Assembly: GCF_010672085.1 (NCBI RefSeq) | Contig: NZ_JAAHHT010000055.1 | Span: 1-45,588, forward strand | Direction of reading: 5' to 3' | Length of the DNA stretch: 45,588 bases | Source: Okeania sp. SIO3I5 | GTDB lineage: Bacteria; Cyanobacteriota; Cyanobacteriia; Cyanobacteriales; Microcoleaceae | Part shown: positions 1 through 9,180 of the stretch, piece after piece | How the letters are laid out: each line of letters starts with the position of its first letter | How positions within the stretch are numbered: the stretch's first letter is position 1 | The notes under the pieces: generated by a model | Told to the model about the DNA's origin: nothing | Seen by the model: the letters and a program-made list of their open reading frames with translations, nothing else | Databases searched by the model: none | Position numbers and translations under genes: made by a program

Positions 1-826
1 CCTCCCCATCCTCCCCATCCTCCCCACCCTCCCACAAGGGTTTCAAGAGTTCCTTATAAGGGATAGCTTTTTAAGGGGGGCAGGGGGGATCTAAAACTGT
101 ATCTCACCAATTTGAGAAACGCTATAATGGATAGTCATAATATTAAGAGGCTGTTTGTAAACTTTTGTAAGGTCAAGTTATCGCCCTTTAAACTGTAACA
201 ATTTGGTTATTTATCCGGTGACTTTGCAGTCTGTAATACCCAATTTGCAAGGGATAAAAATATTTCATAATTCTTTACAAATAACCTGTAATTATAGTAA
301 AGGGATTGAAATATAGCGCTACACGCTAGGGAATAGTAAACTGTCATATAGAATTCGGGTAATTAGTTATCGTATTACTGAGGAGTAAGGATTCGTAGGG
401 GCGAACGGCGGTTTGCCCGTACAGGAGTAAGGAGTAAGAAAGAATTTGAATAGCATAAATTTTTAAATTCGTATTCATGCTTAACATATTTTAGTTGAGG
501 AAGTAATGAATGCGATTACTGTATCACCGGATTTTATATCAAAGGGTTTTAGGATTTAGAAATGTCCTAATCTTTGCTTTGACTACTATACTCTAAAAAA
601 CGGTGGTGGTGCTGAGGAATGGTAGAGAGAGTGTGGGAGGTGTGGGAGGTGTGGGAGGTGTGGGAGGTGTGGGAAGTTGGTTCGTGTGGGAAGTGTGGGA
701 AGTTGGTTCGTGTGGGAAGAAATTACAAAACTTATGTATCTTCGCCATTACTATGCAGGACTACCTAAAAAACAAGTAATAATACTCATAAAAATTTCCA
801 GATTTAGGTTATTTTGAGCAATGATA
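1..826. other. repeat-rich intergenic region
   Basis: No gene is visible. Bases 1-34 are a 9-bp tandem (CTCCCCATC-like) found inverted near 44790-44827. Bases 58-129 match the right half of the GATCCCCC inverted-repeat element at 11643-11787. Bases 451-545 recur at about 17208-17297 (both contain CATAAATTTTTAAATTCGT and later TGCGATTACTGTAT). A GTGGGAGGT tandem lies at 631-719. Confidence 0.7.
631..719. repeat. 9-bp GTGGGAGGT tandem tract
   Basis: About nine units of GTGGGAGGT / GTGGGAAGT, interrupted twice by GTTGGTTC. A degenerate version follows the DUF2232 gene at 40267-40330. No coding potential is seen. Confidence 0.8.
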
Positions 827-1750
827 TTATTGACTCACAAGATGGGAAGCGATATCCATTTTTTGAGTGTATTCTTGAATATATTCCAAGAATGCTTGAG
901 CTATCACTGATAACTGTTTGCCATCCAAATAGCATACATACCACTGTCGCTGAATGGGAAAACCTTGAACATCTAACGTGGTAAGTTCCAATTCAGAACT
1001 TTCTCGATATAGGGTATGTTCTGACAACACAGAAATTCCTAAGCTACCAGCGATCGCTTGTTTTATTGCTTCGTTACTGTTAAGTTCTAAGCGCACTTTT
1101 ACAGAAATTTTGTGTTTAGCAAATAGTTGTTGCACCGCCTGGCGAGTCCCAGAGCCCTGTTCTCGCAGAATAAAAGCTTCATCTGTAAGACGTTTAATTG
1201 GTATATTTTTCTTCTGTGCCAAGGGATGATTTTTGTTAGCTACCAAGACCAAGGGATTATTCATTAGAGCTTCACTACATACAGGAATGTCTTCAGGAGG
1301 TTGACTCAATATATATAGATCGTCTTGGTTTTCCAGCATTCGTCTGGTGATGTTTTGATGGTTTGTCACCTCTAAGGCAACATCAACTTTGGGATATTTT
1401 TGGCAGAAATAACCTAAGATTCTAGGTACAAAATATTTAGCAGTTGTTACCACAGCTAAACGTAACTTTCCTTGTTTTGTACCTTTGATGTCCGCAACTA
1501 TCATCTCAAAGCGATCGAGCTGTTCAAAGATTTCTTGACAACTGGCTAATAATTCTCTACCAATGTCAGTTAAATAAAGTTGCTTGCCAATTTGCTCAAA
1601 TAAAGGCATCCCCACTGTCTGGGTGAGTTGCTTCATTTGATTAGAGACAGTGGGCTGAGTAATGAATAACTCTTCAGCTGCCTTAGTAAAGCTACCGTGA
1701 CTGGCCACTGTCTGAAACACTCTCAATTGGTGTAAGGTTGCCTGAATCAA
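827..1750 (-). CDS. cmpR: LysR-family regulator, CmpR-like
   Basis: A LysR-type regulator of about 307 residues, probably a CO2-responsive activator or repressor of bicarbonate uptake. The N-terminal winged HTH reads LHQLRVFQTVASHGSFTKAA then TQPTVSNQMKQL, and the region after it (LFEQIGKQLYLT, VTTAKYFVPRILGYF) closely resembles cyanobacterial CmpR. The rest is the two-lobed effector domain. The longest ORF starts at a TTG at 1765, but that TTG lies inside a strong GGAGG (1759-1763). I therefore place the start at the TTG at 1748-1750, eight bases downstream. The gene is divergent from bicA with about 550 bp between, which suggests it controls bicA. Family assignment is secure; CmpR rather than CcmR/NdhR or RbcR is inference from motif similarity. 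Confidence 0.82.
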   Translation of the reverse strand: MIQATLHQLRVFQTVASHGSFTKAAEELFITQPTVSNQMKQLTQTVGMPLFEQIGKQLYLTDIGRELLASCQEIFEQLDRFEMIVADIKGTKQGKLRLAVVTTAKYFVPRILGYFCQKYPKVDVALEVTNHQNITRRMLENQDDLYILSQPPEDIPVCSEALMNNPLVLVANKNHPLAQKKNIPIKRLTDEAFILREQGSGTRQAVQQLFAKHKISVKVRLELNSNEAIKQAIAGSLGISVLSEHTLYRESSELELTTLDVQGFPIQRQWYVCYLDGKQLSVIAQAFLEYIQEYTQKMDIASHLVSQ

Positions 1751-1758
1751 GGACTTTT

Positions 1759-1763
1759 CCTCC
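1759..1763 (-). promoter_or_regulatory. ribosome binding site that sets the cmpR-like start
   Basis: GGAGG on the minus strand, eight bases before the TTG at 1748-1750. It overlaps the alternative upstream TTG (1765), which makes that longer start unlikely. Confidence 0.65.
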
Positions 1764-1888
1764 AAAATATAATAAAAATAAAGAAAAACTTAAGAATGGT
1801 ATAAGCAATTAAAAACTATCAAGTATTGCATTCCCAATTAATTTTTATAATAATCTTGACATAGAGAATAGTCAATGATTAAATTAAC

Positions 1889-1902
1889 TTACATTGACTT
1901 AA
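1889..1902. promoter_or_regulatory. candidate LysR-type operator (TTA-N8-TAA)
   Basis: TTACATTGACTTAA fits the TTA-N7/8-TAA pattern known for CmpR/CcmR-type sites. It lies in the cmpR-bicA divergent region, 139 bp from the cmpR-like start, in an AT-rich stretch with related half-sites (TTAACTTA, TAACTTAC). Function is inferred from position and pattern only. Confidence 0.4.
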
Positions 1903-2018
1903 TTAAATATAACTTACATAAAAATCTAGTTGTAAGTGCGTTATGTGGAGTTCCCACTGACGTCAAACCTGCTCTTGAGAATAAGGCTACAAATTGCGGT
2001 TAGTTATTCTCACAGAAG

Positions 2019-2176
2019 CGTTGCTGAATTAAGGGATGAATATTAAGTAGGACGGGCATCCTGCCTGTCCAAAAATATCAGGAACGGGCAAGATGCCCAT
2101 TCCACAAAACTATTAAAATCGGGCAAGATGCCCATTCCACAAAACTATTAAAATCATCCCGCATTTATGCAACGCC
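2019..2176. mobile_element. MITE with GGCGTTGC-type ends in the bicA promoter region
   Basis: A non-coding element whose ends are imperfect inverted repeats: left CGTTGCTGAATTAAGGGATG, right (reverse complement) GGCGTTGCATAAATGCGGGA. It is flanked by a direct repeat CTCACAGAAG at 2009-2018 and 2177-2186, which looks like a 10-bp target duplication. Inside, a 34-bp segment (GGGCAAGATGCCCATTCCAC...) is present twice in tandem. Related copies: 4551-4674, a partial copy at 19385-19490, and one end at 17477-17500. The transposase family is unknown. Confidence 0.75.
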
Positions 2177-2303
2177 CTCACAGAAGTAGAAACTGAGCTG
2201 ACAAAACCCTGTTGGGTAAGTTTGGGTAAGTTTACTAGAACTGTATTACAGATAAATTGATGTAAGTTATTTTCAATAAAAAAAACAACAATAACATAAA
2301 ACA

Positions 2304-4025
2304 ATGGCTACGCAAGTTTTTAACAAAATACATTTTAGAAACCTTCAAGGCGATATGTTCGGTGGCTTAACCGCTGCTGTCATCGCCCTTCCAATGGCAC
2401 TCGCCTTTGGTGTTGCTTCCGGTGCAGGCGCTGCTGCTGGTTTATATGGTGCTGTATTAGTGGGTTTGTTTGCAGCACTGTTTGGTGGTACTCCAACTCT
2501 AATTTCCGAACCCACTGGACCAATGACTGTGGTAATGACTGCGGTGATTGCTAACTTAACTGCTAGTAACCCAGAAAACGGTATGGCAATGGCTTTCACA
2601 GTAGTAATGCTAGCTGGATTATTCCAAATTGGTTTTGGTTTATTAAAGCTGGGTAAATACATTACCATGATGCCTTACAATGTGATTTCTGGTTTCATGT
2701 CGGGTATTGGTCTAATCCTAATTATCCTACAAATAGGTCCGTTTCTCGGACAAGCTAGTCCCAAGGGCGGTGTAATTGGAACTATCCAGAATATTCCTGA
2801 ACTTTTAACTAATATTAATCCTGTTGAGACAGGGTTAGCAGTTCTTACAGTAGCCATCCTCTTCTTAGTGCCATCTAAAATTAAGAAATTCGTCCCACCA
2901 CCACTGTTAGCATTGGTAGTAGGAACATTAATTTCTGTTTTCTTGTTCTCAGATGTTGATATTCGTCGCATTGGTGAAATTCCTAGTGGTCTTCCTAGCT
3001 TACAGTTGCCTTACTTTACTCCCGATCAGTTACGGTTAATGGTAGTTGATGCCATAGTTTTAGCGATGTTGGGTTGTATTGATGCTCTTCTTACTTCTGT
3101 GGTAGCTGACAGTTTGACTCGTACTCAACACGACTCTGATAAAGAATTAATTGGTCAAGGTTTAGGTAACTTAGCTTCTGGTTTGTTTGGTGGTATTGCT
3201 GGTGCTGGTGCAACAATGGGTACTGTAGTCAATATCAATACAGGTGCTCGTAGTGCTTTATCTGGTGTCACTCGTGCTGTAATTTTGATGATTGTGGTTT
3301 TGGGAGCTGGTAGTTTAACAGCACAAATTCCTATGGCGGTTTTGGCAGGTATTGCTCTCCAAGTTGGGATTAAAATTATTGACTGGGGATTTCTCAAGCG
3401 TGCCCATAATATTTCCTGGAAGTCTGCAATCATTATGTATACTGTGATTGGTCTAACTGTATTTGTTGACTTGATTGCTGCTGTAGGTATTGGGGTATTT
3501 ATTGCTAATGTTATGACTATCGATCGCCTGACTCAGCTAAAATCTGACGATGTTAAAGCTATCACTGATGCTGATGATGCAATTATCCTAGACAATGATG
3601 AGAAAGAATTACTGGATCGTGCTGAAGGTCGGATTTTATTGTTCCACTTAAGTGGTCCGATGATATTTGGTGTTTCTAAAGCTATCTCTCGCCAACACAC
3701 ACTTTTGAATAACTATGAAGTTTTGATTGTAGATTTGAGCGAAGTACCTCACATGGGTGTAACTTCTGCTCTAGCAATAGAAAATGCGATTCAGGAAACT
3801 GTTGATACAGGTCGTGCAGTATTCCTAGTTGGTGCTTCGGGTAGTGTGAAGCGACGGTTAGAAAAACTGGGAGTTTTAAATATTGTACCTGCGGAAAATC
3901 TGTTGATGGATCGCAAGCAAGCATTGGTGAAAGCTGTTGGATTAGTTACTGCTGATGTCAATATTAATGGTGCAAGTCAGAACGGAGCTAATAGTCAACC
4001 TCGCATTGATACTCTGATCAAATAA
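2304..4025 (+). CDS. bicA: BicA-type SulP bicarbonate transporter
   Basis: A 573-residue SulP-family anion transporter, very like BicA, the Na+-dependent HCO3- transporter of the cyanobacterial CO2-concentrating mechanism in the plasma membrane. The start (KIHFRNLQGDMFGG) and motifs GGTPTLISEPTGPMTV, GCIDALLTSVVADSLTRT and GAGATMGTVVNI match BicA. Thr71, Asp260, Thr264 and Thr304 occupy the places of the BicA ligand residues (Thr69, Asp258, Thr262, Thr302 in the Synechocystis protein, from memory of the published structure). A STAS domain follows from about residue 440 (RILLFHLSGPMIFG; LIVDLSEVPHMGVTSAL). The tail after about 550 is Asn/Gly-rich. No clear ribosome binding site precedes the ATG. 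The divergent CmpR-like gene suggests induction at low CO2. Confidence 0.9.
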   Translation: MATQVFNKIHFRNLQGDMFGGLTAAVIALPMALAFGVASGAGAAAGLYGAVLVGLFAALFGGTPTLISEPTGPMTVVMTAVIANLTASNPENGMAMAFTVVMLAGLFQIGFGLLKLGKYITMMPYNVISGFMSGIGLILIILQIGPFLGQASPKGGVIGTIQNIPELLTNINPVETGLAVLTVAILFLVPSKIKKFVPPPLLALVVGTLISVFLFSDVDIRRIGEIPSGLPSLQLPYFTPDQLRLMVVDAIVLAMLGCIDALLTSVVADSLTRTQHDSDKELIGQGLGNLASGLFGGIAGAGATMGTVVNINTGARSALSGVTRAVILMIVVLGAGSLTAQIPMAVLAGIALQVGIKIIDWGFLKRAHNISWKSAIIMYTVIGLTVFVDLIAAVGIGVFIANVMTIDRLTQLKSDDVKAITDADDAIILDNDEKELLDRAEGRILLFHLSGPMIFGVSKAISRQHTLLNNYEVLIVDLSEVPHMGVTSALAIENAIQETVDTGRAVFLVGASGSVKRRLEKLGVLNIVPAENLLMDRKQALVKAVGLVTADVNINGASQNGANSQPRIDTLIK

Positions 4026-4091
4026 GTAATCGAAAAACTGGCATTGCTAAATGAGTGTAAGATTTTGCTAGATTATAAATAGACTTTTATA

Positions 4092-4273
4092 CAGGACTTA
4101 CGCAAAATACCGAATTATACACCATTTGTAGGGGCGAATGGCATTCGCCCTCTACTAGATATGGTGGTTCTGCGTAAGTCTTTTATACAGGACTTACGCA
4201 AAATACCGAATTATACACCATTTGTAGGGGTTGATGGTCATTAACCCTCTACTAGATATGGTGGTTCTGCGTA
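4092..4273. mobile_element. two tandem CAGGACTTACG-family MITEs
   Basis: The first copy (4092-4180) runs from CAGGACTTACGCAAAATACC to TGCGTAAGTC; TTTTATACAGGACTTACGCA starts the second. The flanking CTTTTATA is repeated between them, so the pair looks like a tandem duplication. The second copy loses its right end at 4273 and joins GGGGCGAATGGCATTCGCCC, an inverted repeat also inside copy one. It lies just after bicA. The remaining sequence to 4550 holds a GTTCCATGGAAC palindrome element related to 11877-11994. Confidence 0.7.
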
Positions 4274-4550
4274 GGGGCGAATGGCATTCGCCCTCTACTC
4301 TGTTATCAATACAGCAGTTTAAAAGTCTTAGGGGGAAAAAGTTTTCAGCGCTTTTCAGATTGATGACCTAACGTCACAACCAAAACCCAGTAGGGATGTT
4401 CCATGGAACGTCCCTACTCTGGTCTACCGAACTGAGTTAATGATCCCTGATAGATTTTCCAAGTTCTCAATTATGTTCTCAGTGTGGGCATCAACAGAAA
4501 ATCCTATTGAGTGCAAGACGATACGAATGCAGCAACTGTGGTTTTAATGC

Positions 4551-4674
4551 GGCGTTGCTGAATTAAGGGATGAATACAAGTAGGATGGGCATCTTGCCCG
4601 TCCGCAAATCTCAGGAACGGGCAGGATGCCCATTCCACAAAACTATTAAAATCATCCCCCATTTATGCAAGGCC
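4551..4674. mobile_element. second GGCGTTGC-type MITE
   Basis: It starts GGCGTTGCTGAATTAAGGGA and ends ATTTATGCAAGGCC, sharing both ends and the internal ATGCCCATTCCACAAAACTA with the element at 2019-2176 but carrying only one copy of the internal segment. TAATGC flanks both sides (4545-4550 and 4675-4680), a probable decayed target duplication. It lies 35 bp beyond the stop codon of the DUF4347 gene. Confidence 0.7.
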
Positions 4675-4708
4675 TAATGCTGCTTCATAACATAAATTGT
4701 TAACTAGG

Positions 4709-6090
4709 TCAAATAATGTCTATATTAAACTCTTGTTCCCAGGGCAACAGAGCATCCCCTGATTTCCAACCGGAACCGTCAATAATTACACCATCAGCAT
4801 CTGTACTCCAGACATAAGCTTGACCACTCCGGCGATTCTGACCTTGGAGTAGGAAGCGATAACCGCCTGAATCATCAGTTTCAACAGCAGCGCCATCCCA
4901 GTTACGGTTGGTAATATCGCTATAGGTTTTGCCTTTACTGTTTTGCAGTTGAATTTCCTGGTCTCCATTGATTATCCAATAGCTGTCGTCTACATTTTTG
5001 GCAAAGGTTGCTGTACCAAAAGATTCAATAGTGGTGAAAGAGTTACCAATAATTTCATCTCCATTGATGTCTATATTAAACTCCTCTTCCCAGGGCAACA
5101 GAGCATCCCCTGATTTCCAACCGGAACCGTCAATAATTACACCATCAGCATCTGTAGTCCAGACATAAGCTTGACCACTCCGGCGATTCTGACCTTGGAG
5201 TAGGAAGCGATAACCGCCTGAATCATCAGTTTCAACGGCAGCACCATCCCAGTGACGGTTGGTAATATCGCTATAGGTTTTGCCTTTATTGTTTTGCAGT
5301 TGAATTTCCTGGTCTCCATTGATTATCCAATAGCTGCCGTCTGCATTTTTGGCAAAGGTGACTATCCCTTCTGATTCAATAGTGGTGAAAGAGTTACCAA
5401 TAATTTCATCTCCATTGATGTCTATGTTAAACTCCTCTTCCCAGGGCAACAGAGCGGCTCCAGATTTCCAACCGGAACCGTCAATAATTACACCATCAGC
5501 ATCTGTACTCCAGACATAAGCTTGACCACTCCGGCGATTCTGACCTTGGAGTAGGAAGCGATAACCGCCTGAATCATCAGTTTCAACGGCAGCACCATCC
5601 CAGTGACGGTTGGTAATATCGCTATAGGTTTTGCCTTTACTGTTTTGCAGTTGAATTTCCTCGTCTCCATTGATTATCCAATACCTGCCGTCTGCATTTT
5701 TGGCAAAGGTTGCTGTACCAAAAGATTCAATAGTGGTGAAAGAGTTACCAATAATTTCATCTCCATTCAGGTCTATGTTAAATTCCTCTTCCCAGGGCAA
5801 GACAGGGGCTCCAGATTTCCAACCGGAACCGCCAATAATTACACCATCAGCATCTGTAGTCCAGACATAAGCTTGACCACTCCTGTTATTCTGACCTTGG
5901 AGTAGGACGCGATAACCGCCTGAATCATTAGCTTCAACGGCAACGCCATCCCAGTTACGGTTGGTCCGATCGCTATAGGTTTTGCCTTTACTGTTTTGCA
6001 GTTGAATTTCCTGGTCTCCATCAATTATCCAGTAGGTGTCATCTGAATCTTTGGCAAAAGTTGCTGTTCCAAAAGATTCAATGATGGTTA
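4709..6090 (-). repeat. four 351-354 bp intragenic repeats
   Basis: Four near-identical blocks encode the 117-residue Trp-rich units of the giant protein. The internal marker CTGGTCTCCATTGATTATCC and its variants recur at spacings of 351, 351 and 354 bp. The high DNA identity suggests gene conversion or slipped recombination. Confidence 0.9.
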
Positions 6091-8737
6091 ATTCTCCTAC
6101 ATCAGAAAGATTTACTGTAACTGTTGCTTCGTCTGTCAGTTCCCCATCACTGACTTCTATAGTAATGTTGAGAATGGAGTTGGTTTCACGATCTAGGTCG
6201 TCGCTGTCGTTAACTAGGAGGCGATCGCCATCTACTACAAAAGCAAAGTTACCATCTGCGTCTGGATCGACATTGTTGGTGATGCTGAATGTCAGTTCGT
6301 CATCCTCGGGGTCAGTTGCATTTAGAGTGCCGATGATGGTTTGATTGTCGCTCTTTTCAGCAATGTCAAATGATTGCTCTAGGAATTCTGGAGTTTCGTT
6401 GACATCGTTAATATTAATGGTCAACTCTTCTTCAAAAGTCTCTCCTGCTGCATCGGTGGTCTGAACTCGGATATTGTAAGTAGACTGGGTTTCAAAGTCG
6501 GGAGAACTATTGATTTTCAGTTGGTCGCCGTCAATGGTGAAAGTTTTGTTATCGGTGTCTCCTTCTCCTGCTACTAATGCGTAAGTAAAGGTATCCCCTG
6601 TTTCGGGGTCAACAGTTGACAATGTACCGACTGCTGTGTTAGCTGCTACGTTTTCGTCGATGGTTATCGGATCGAGGGAGATATCTGTGGGAGGTTGATT
6701 GACTTGTTCAACTTCAATATCAAAGGTATCTTCTGCTTGTGCTGGAGTTAATTGACTATCTGAGACTGTCACCGTAATAGTATAATTGCCTCCTGCTGTA
6801 GGAGTACCACTAATAACGCCAGTGGTTTGGTTGATACTTAAGCCATCAGGCAAACCTTCAGCGCTGTAAGTGCTAATGTCTTGATTGATGTCACTGAAGT
6901 TATTGCTAATATCCAGGTTAAAATCTGCATCGGTAGTAGTAGTCTGGTCAGGAATCTCGGTTTCTACATAAGGGGGGTTATCTAAACGTTTGTTTGCATC
7001 CAAATCATTTACACTCTGAGGAATCTCACCTGTGAGTTGGTTATTTTGTAGCCAGAGACTCCTTAAATTAGAGAAATTGCCTAATTCTGCTGGAATCTCA
7101 CCTGTGAGTTGGTTATTTTGTAGCCAGAGACTCCTTAAATTAGAGAGATTGCCTAATTCTGCTGGAATCTCACCTGTGAGTTCGTTATTATTTAGGTAGA
7201 GTTGCCGTAAATTAGAGAGGTTGCCTAATTGTTCAGGAATCTCACCTGTGAGTTCGTTATCAAATAGGTAGAGTGTCTGTAAATTAGAGAGATTGCCTAA
7301 TTCTGCTGGAATCTCACCTGTGAGTTGGTTCTCATATAGGCTCAGAGACTGTAAATTAGAGAGATTGCCTAATTCTGCTGGAATCTCACCTGTGAGTTGG
7401 TTCCTATTTAGGGTAAGATACTGTAAATTAGAGAGATTGCCTAATTCTTCAGGAATCTCACCTGTGAGTTGGTTCCTATCTAGGCTGAGAGACCGTAAAT
7501 TAGAGAGGTTGCCTAATTCTTCAGGAATCTCACCTGTGAGTTGGTTCTCATATAGGCGGAGACCCTGTAAATTAGAGAGGTTGCCTAATTCTTCAGGAAT
7601 CTCACCTGTGAGTTGGTTCCTATTTAGGCGGAGATTCTGTAAATTAGAGAGGTTGCCTAATTGTTCAGGTATCTCACCTGTGAGTTCGTTAAAACTTAGG
7701 AAGAGATTCTGTAAATTAGAGAGGTTGCCTAATTGTTCAGGTATCTCACCTGTGAGTTGGTTATTAAATAGGTCGAGTCTCTGTAAATTAGAGAGATTGC
7801 CTAATTGTTCAGGTATCTCACCTGTGAGTTCGTTACTAGATAGGTTGAGATTCTCTAAATTAGAGAGATTGCCTAATTGTTCAGGAATCTCACCTGTGAG
7901 TTCGTTATTACGTAGGTTGAGTTGCTCTAAATTAGAGAGATTGCCTAATTGTTCAGGAATCTCGCCTGTGAGTTTGTTACCAGCTAGGCGGAGATCCTGT
8001 AAATTAGAGAGATTGCCTAATTGTTCAGGAATCTCACCTGTGAGTCGGTTAACACCTAGCCTGAGTCTCGTTACCCGATCGCCCGATACTGTCACTCCAT
8101 GCCAATTATTAACAACAGAAGCATCAGGAGGAGTGGAACTACTGAAATCCCATTCACTCCAACCAGTATTATTGATCCAATTGGCCCCATTTGTACCTTC
8201 GTAGAGTGCCCTCAAGGCTGCGTAATCATCCGCATTGAGAACTTGCAATACCCCACTATAAGCTACCATCGCTGCTTCTGATAAAGCTAATGAAGTCTCA
8301 CACTGGGAAGTAGTCAATTCTAACTCCCAGTTACCACCTTTAACCGCCGCCCCTGTCAGAGACTTAGAAGCAGCAATATTAGCTCCTGTCAGACCTTGCA
8401 ACTTACTCACAAACTCTTCACCCGCATCCCCCGCAGCAACATGACAACCATAAAGCAACAGATTATCAATATCCCACTGTCCGAGTAGAGGAGCGTACTG
8501 TTTCAGCGTACCCAAACTCAATTGAGTATTTCCCAGGTACAGACAACCAGGGGCACCGTGGGAGATAATATGAACCGTTTTCTGTCCTGGATATTGTTGT
8601 AAAATTTGGTCTATTTGTTGGATACCATCAGTGGTAGTATTGAGAACAAAAGGTTGAGCTTCAGCGACCACACCATCAAACAATTGTTGATAGTTGTCCA
8701 CTCCGGCATCAATAAAAACTAAAATTGGACTTTTCAT
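4709..8737 (-). CDS. giant DUF4347 / LRR / cadherin / Trp-rich repeat protein
   Basis: A 1342-residue mosaic protein, probably exported and involved in surface or cell-cell contact (inference). Residues 1-165 are DUF4347: HIISHGAPG with His60, and LLLYGCHVAAG with Cys98, a His-Gly/Cys pair like that of caspase-fold (clan CD) peptidases. Residues about 170-222 resemble an LRR cap (NGANWINNTGW). About 222-590 hold 15 LTGEIP units of 24 residues (plant-type LRR; unit end LGNLSNL). About 590-685 is an Ig-like He_PIG segment (GLPDGLSINQTTGVISGTP). About 686-885 are two cadherin-like domains with acidic calcium motifs (TININDVNE, DPEDDELTF). About 885-1342 are four 117-residue repeats with YWIINGDQEIQLQ, RHWDGAAVETDDSGGYR and WKSG, like the Trp-rich C-terminal domain (PF07483). 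There is no classical signal peptide, usual for DUF4347 proteins. The ATG at 8735-8737 has no clear ribosome binding site. The unusually uniform repeats suggest recent duplication. Confidence 0.85.
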   Translation of the reverse strand: MKSPILVFIDAGVDNYQQLFDGVVAEAQPFVLNTTTDGIQQIDQILQQYPGQKTVHIISHGAPGCLYLGNTQLSLGTLKQYAPLLGQWDIDNLLLYGCHVAAGDAGEEFVSKLQGLTGANIAASKSLTGAAVKGGNWELELTTSQCETSLALSEAAMVAYSGVLQVLNADDYAALRALYEGTNGANWINNTGWSEWDFSSSTPPDASVVNNWHGVTVSGDRVTRLRLGVNRLTGEIPEQLGNLSNLQDLRLAGNKLTGEIPEQLGNLSNLEQLNLRNNELTGEIPEQLGNLSNLENLNLSSNELTGEIPEQLGNLSNLQRLDLFNNQLTGEIPEQLGNLSNLQNLFLSFNELTGEIPEQLGNLSNLQNLRLNRNQLTGEIPEELGNLSNLQGLRLYENQLTGEIPEELGNLSNLRSLSLDRNQLTGEIPEELGNLSNLQYLTLNRNQLTGEIPAELGNLSNLQSLSLYENQLTGEIPAELGNLSNLQTLYLFDNELTGEIPEQLGNLSNLRQLYLNNNELTGEIPAELGNLSNLRSLWLQNNQLTGEIPAELGNFSNLRSLWLQNNQLTGEIPQSVNDLDANKRLDNPPYVETEIPDQTTTTDADFNLDISNNFSDINQDISTYSAEGLPDGLSINQTTGVISGTPTAGGNYTITVTVSDSQLTPAQAEDTFDIEVEQVNQPPTDISLDPITIDENVAANTAVGTLSTVDPETGDTFTYALVAGEGDTDNKTFTIDGDQLKINSSPDFETQSTYNIRVQTTDAAGETFEEELTININDVNETPEFLEQSFDIAEKSDNQTIIGTLNATDPEDDELTFSITNNVDPDADGNFAFVVDGDRLLVNDSDDLDRETNSILNITIEVSDGELTDEATVTVNLSDVGELTIIESFGTATFAKDSDDTYWIIDGDQEIQLQNSKGKTYSDRTNRNWDGVAVEANDSGGYRVLLQGQNNRSGQAYVWTTDADGVIIGGSGWKSGAPVLPWEEEFNIDLNGDEIIGNSFTTIESFGTATFAKNADGRYWIINGDEEIQLQNSKGKTYSDITNRHWDGAAVETDDSGGYRFLLQGQNRRSGQAYVWSTDADGVIIDGSGWKSGAALLPWEEEFNIDINGDEIIGNSFTTIESEGIVTFAKNADGSYWIINGDQEIQLQNNKGKTYSDITNRHWDGAAVETDDSGGYRFLLQGQNRRSGQAYVWTTDADGVIIDGSGWKSGDALLPWEEEFNIDINGDEIIGNSFTTIESFGTATFAKNVDDSYWIINGDQEIQLQNSKGKTYSDITNRNWDGAAVETDDSGGYRFLLQGQNRRSGQAYVWSTDADGVIIDGSGWKSGDALLPWEQEFNIDII
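6990..8070 (-). repeat. 72-bp LRR-coding tandem array (15 units)
   Basis: Each 72-bp unit encodes a 24-residue leucine-rich repeat; AATCTCACCTGTGAG is nearly invariant. Eleven units carry E(Q/E)LGNLSNL-type ends and the promoter-distal units switch from EQ/EE to AE, with the last two almost identical to each other. The uniformity makes a long open frame on the opposite strand (7293-8204) that is not a gene. Confidence 0.9.
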
Positions 8738-8822
8738 ATTGGAATTTAAAATTGTTTTAGTCTTCTATAATATAAGGTAATAAAAGTGTTTTAGGTAGGA
8801 GATTGTAAATTTTTATTTAATT

Positions 8823-8923
8823 AGGACTAAAGCCATGCGAACCCAGAAACCCGGTTTCTCGTAGATGTTCATTGTCAAAAACAATGATTTACCGTAGAAA
8901 CCGGGTTTCTTTGCGTAAGTCCT
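8823..8923. mobile_element. MITE, CAGGACTTACG-related, AAACCCGGTTT type
   Basis: Left end AGGACTAAAGCCATGCGAAC, right end GCGTAAGTCCT, with AGAAACCCGGTTTCT near the left and AGAAACCGGGTTTCT near the right, so the whole can fold into a long hairpin. A close copy is at 9634-9733 and a diverged one at 42904-43008. Confidence 0.7.
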
Positions 8924-8927
8924 ATTA

Positions 8928-9159
8928 ATATGAAATACAAAAAATTGTGCTACTTATAAATCTCCCAATTTTCCCATTCCATAAGTTTTCCTATCAATCT
9001 TTAAGTAGCAAAGATTAAAGTATTTCATATCAGGATGAAGTTCACAAGTCAAAAATAATATGAAATACAAAAAATTGTGCTACTTATGAATCTCCCAATT
9101 TTCCCATCCCATAAATTTTCCTATCAATCTTGAGTAGCAAAGATTAAAGTATTTCATAT
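8928..9159. repeat. tandem pair of 100-bp hairpin elements with ATATGAAATAC ends
   Basis: Copies at 8928-9030 and 9058-9159 are almost identical. Each begins ATATGAAATACAAAAAATTG and ends GTATTTCATAT, a perfect 11-bp inverted repeat, with a second inner pair (GTGCTACTTA / TAAGTAGCA in the first copy). The 27-bp spacer is CAGGATGAAGTTCACAAGTC plus AT-rich bases. Confidence 0.75.
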
Positions 9160-9180
9160 AAGATTTTAGACGTTTCAAAC

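Noticed and set aside
4786-6024. Four 60-codon frames inside the Trp-rich repeats
   Set aside because: They are the same shifted frame in each 351-bp unit and contain no RBS; shadow of the repeat.
7293-8204. 303-codon frame opposite the LRR region
   Set aside because: It mirrors the 72-bp units of the LRR gene on the other strand and has no independent start signal or known fold.
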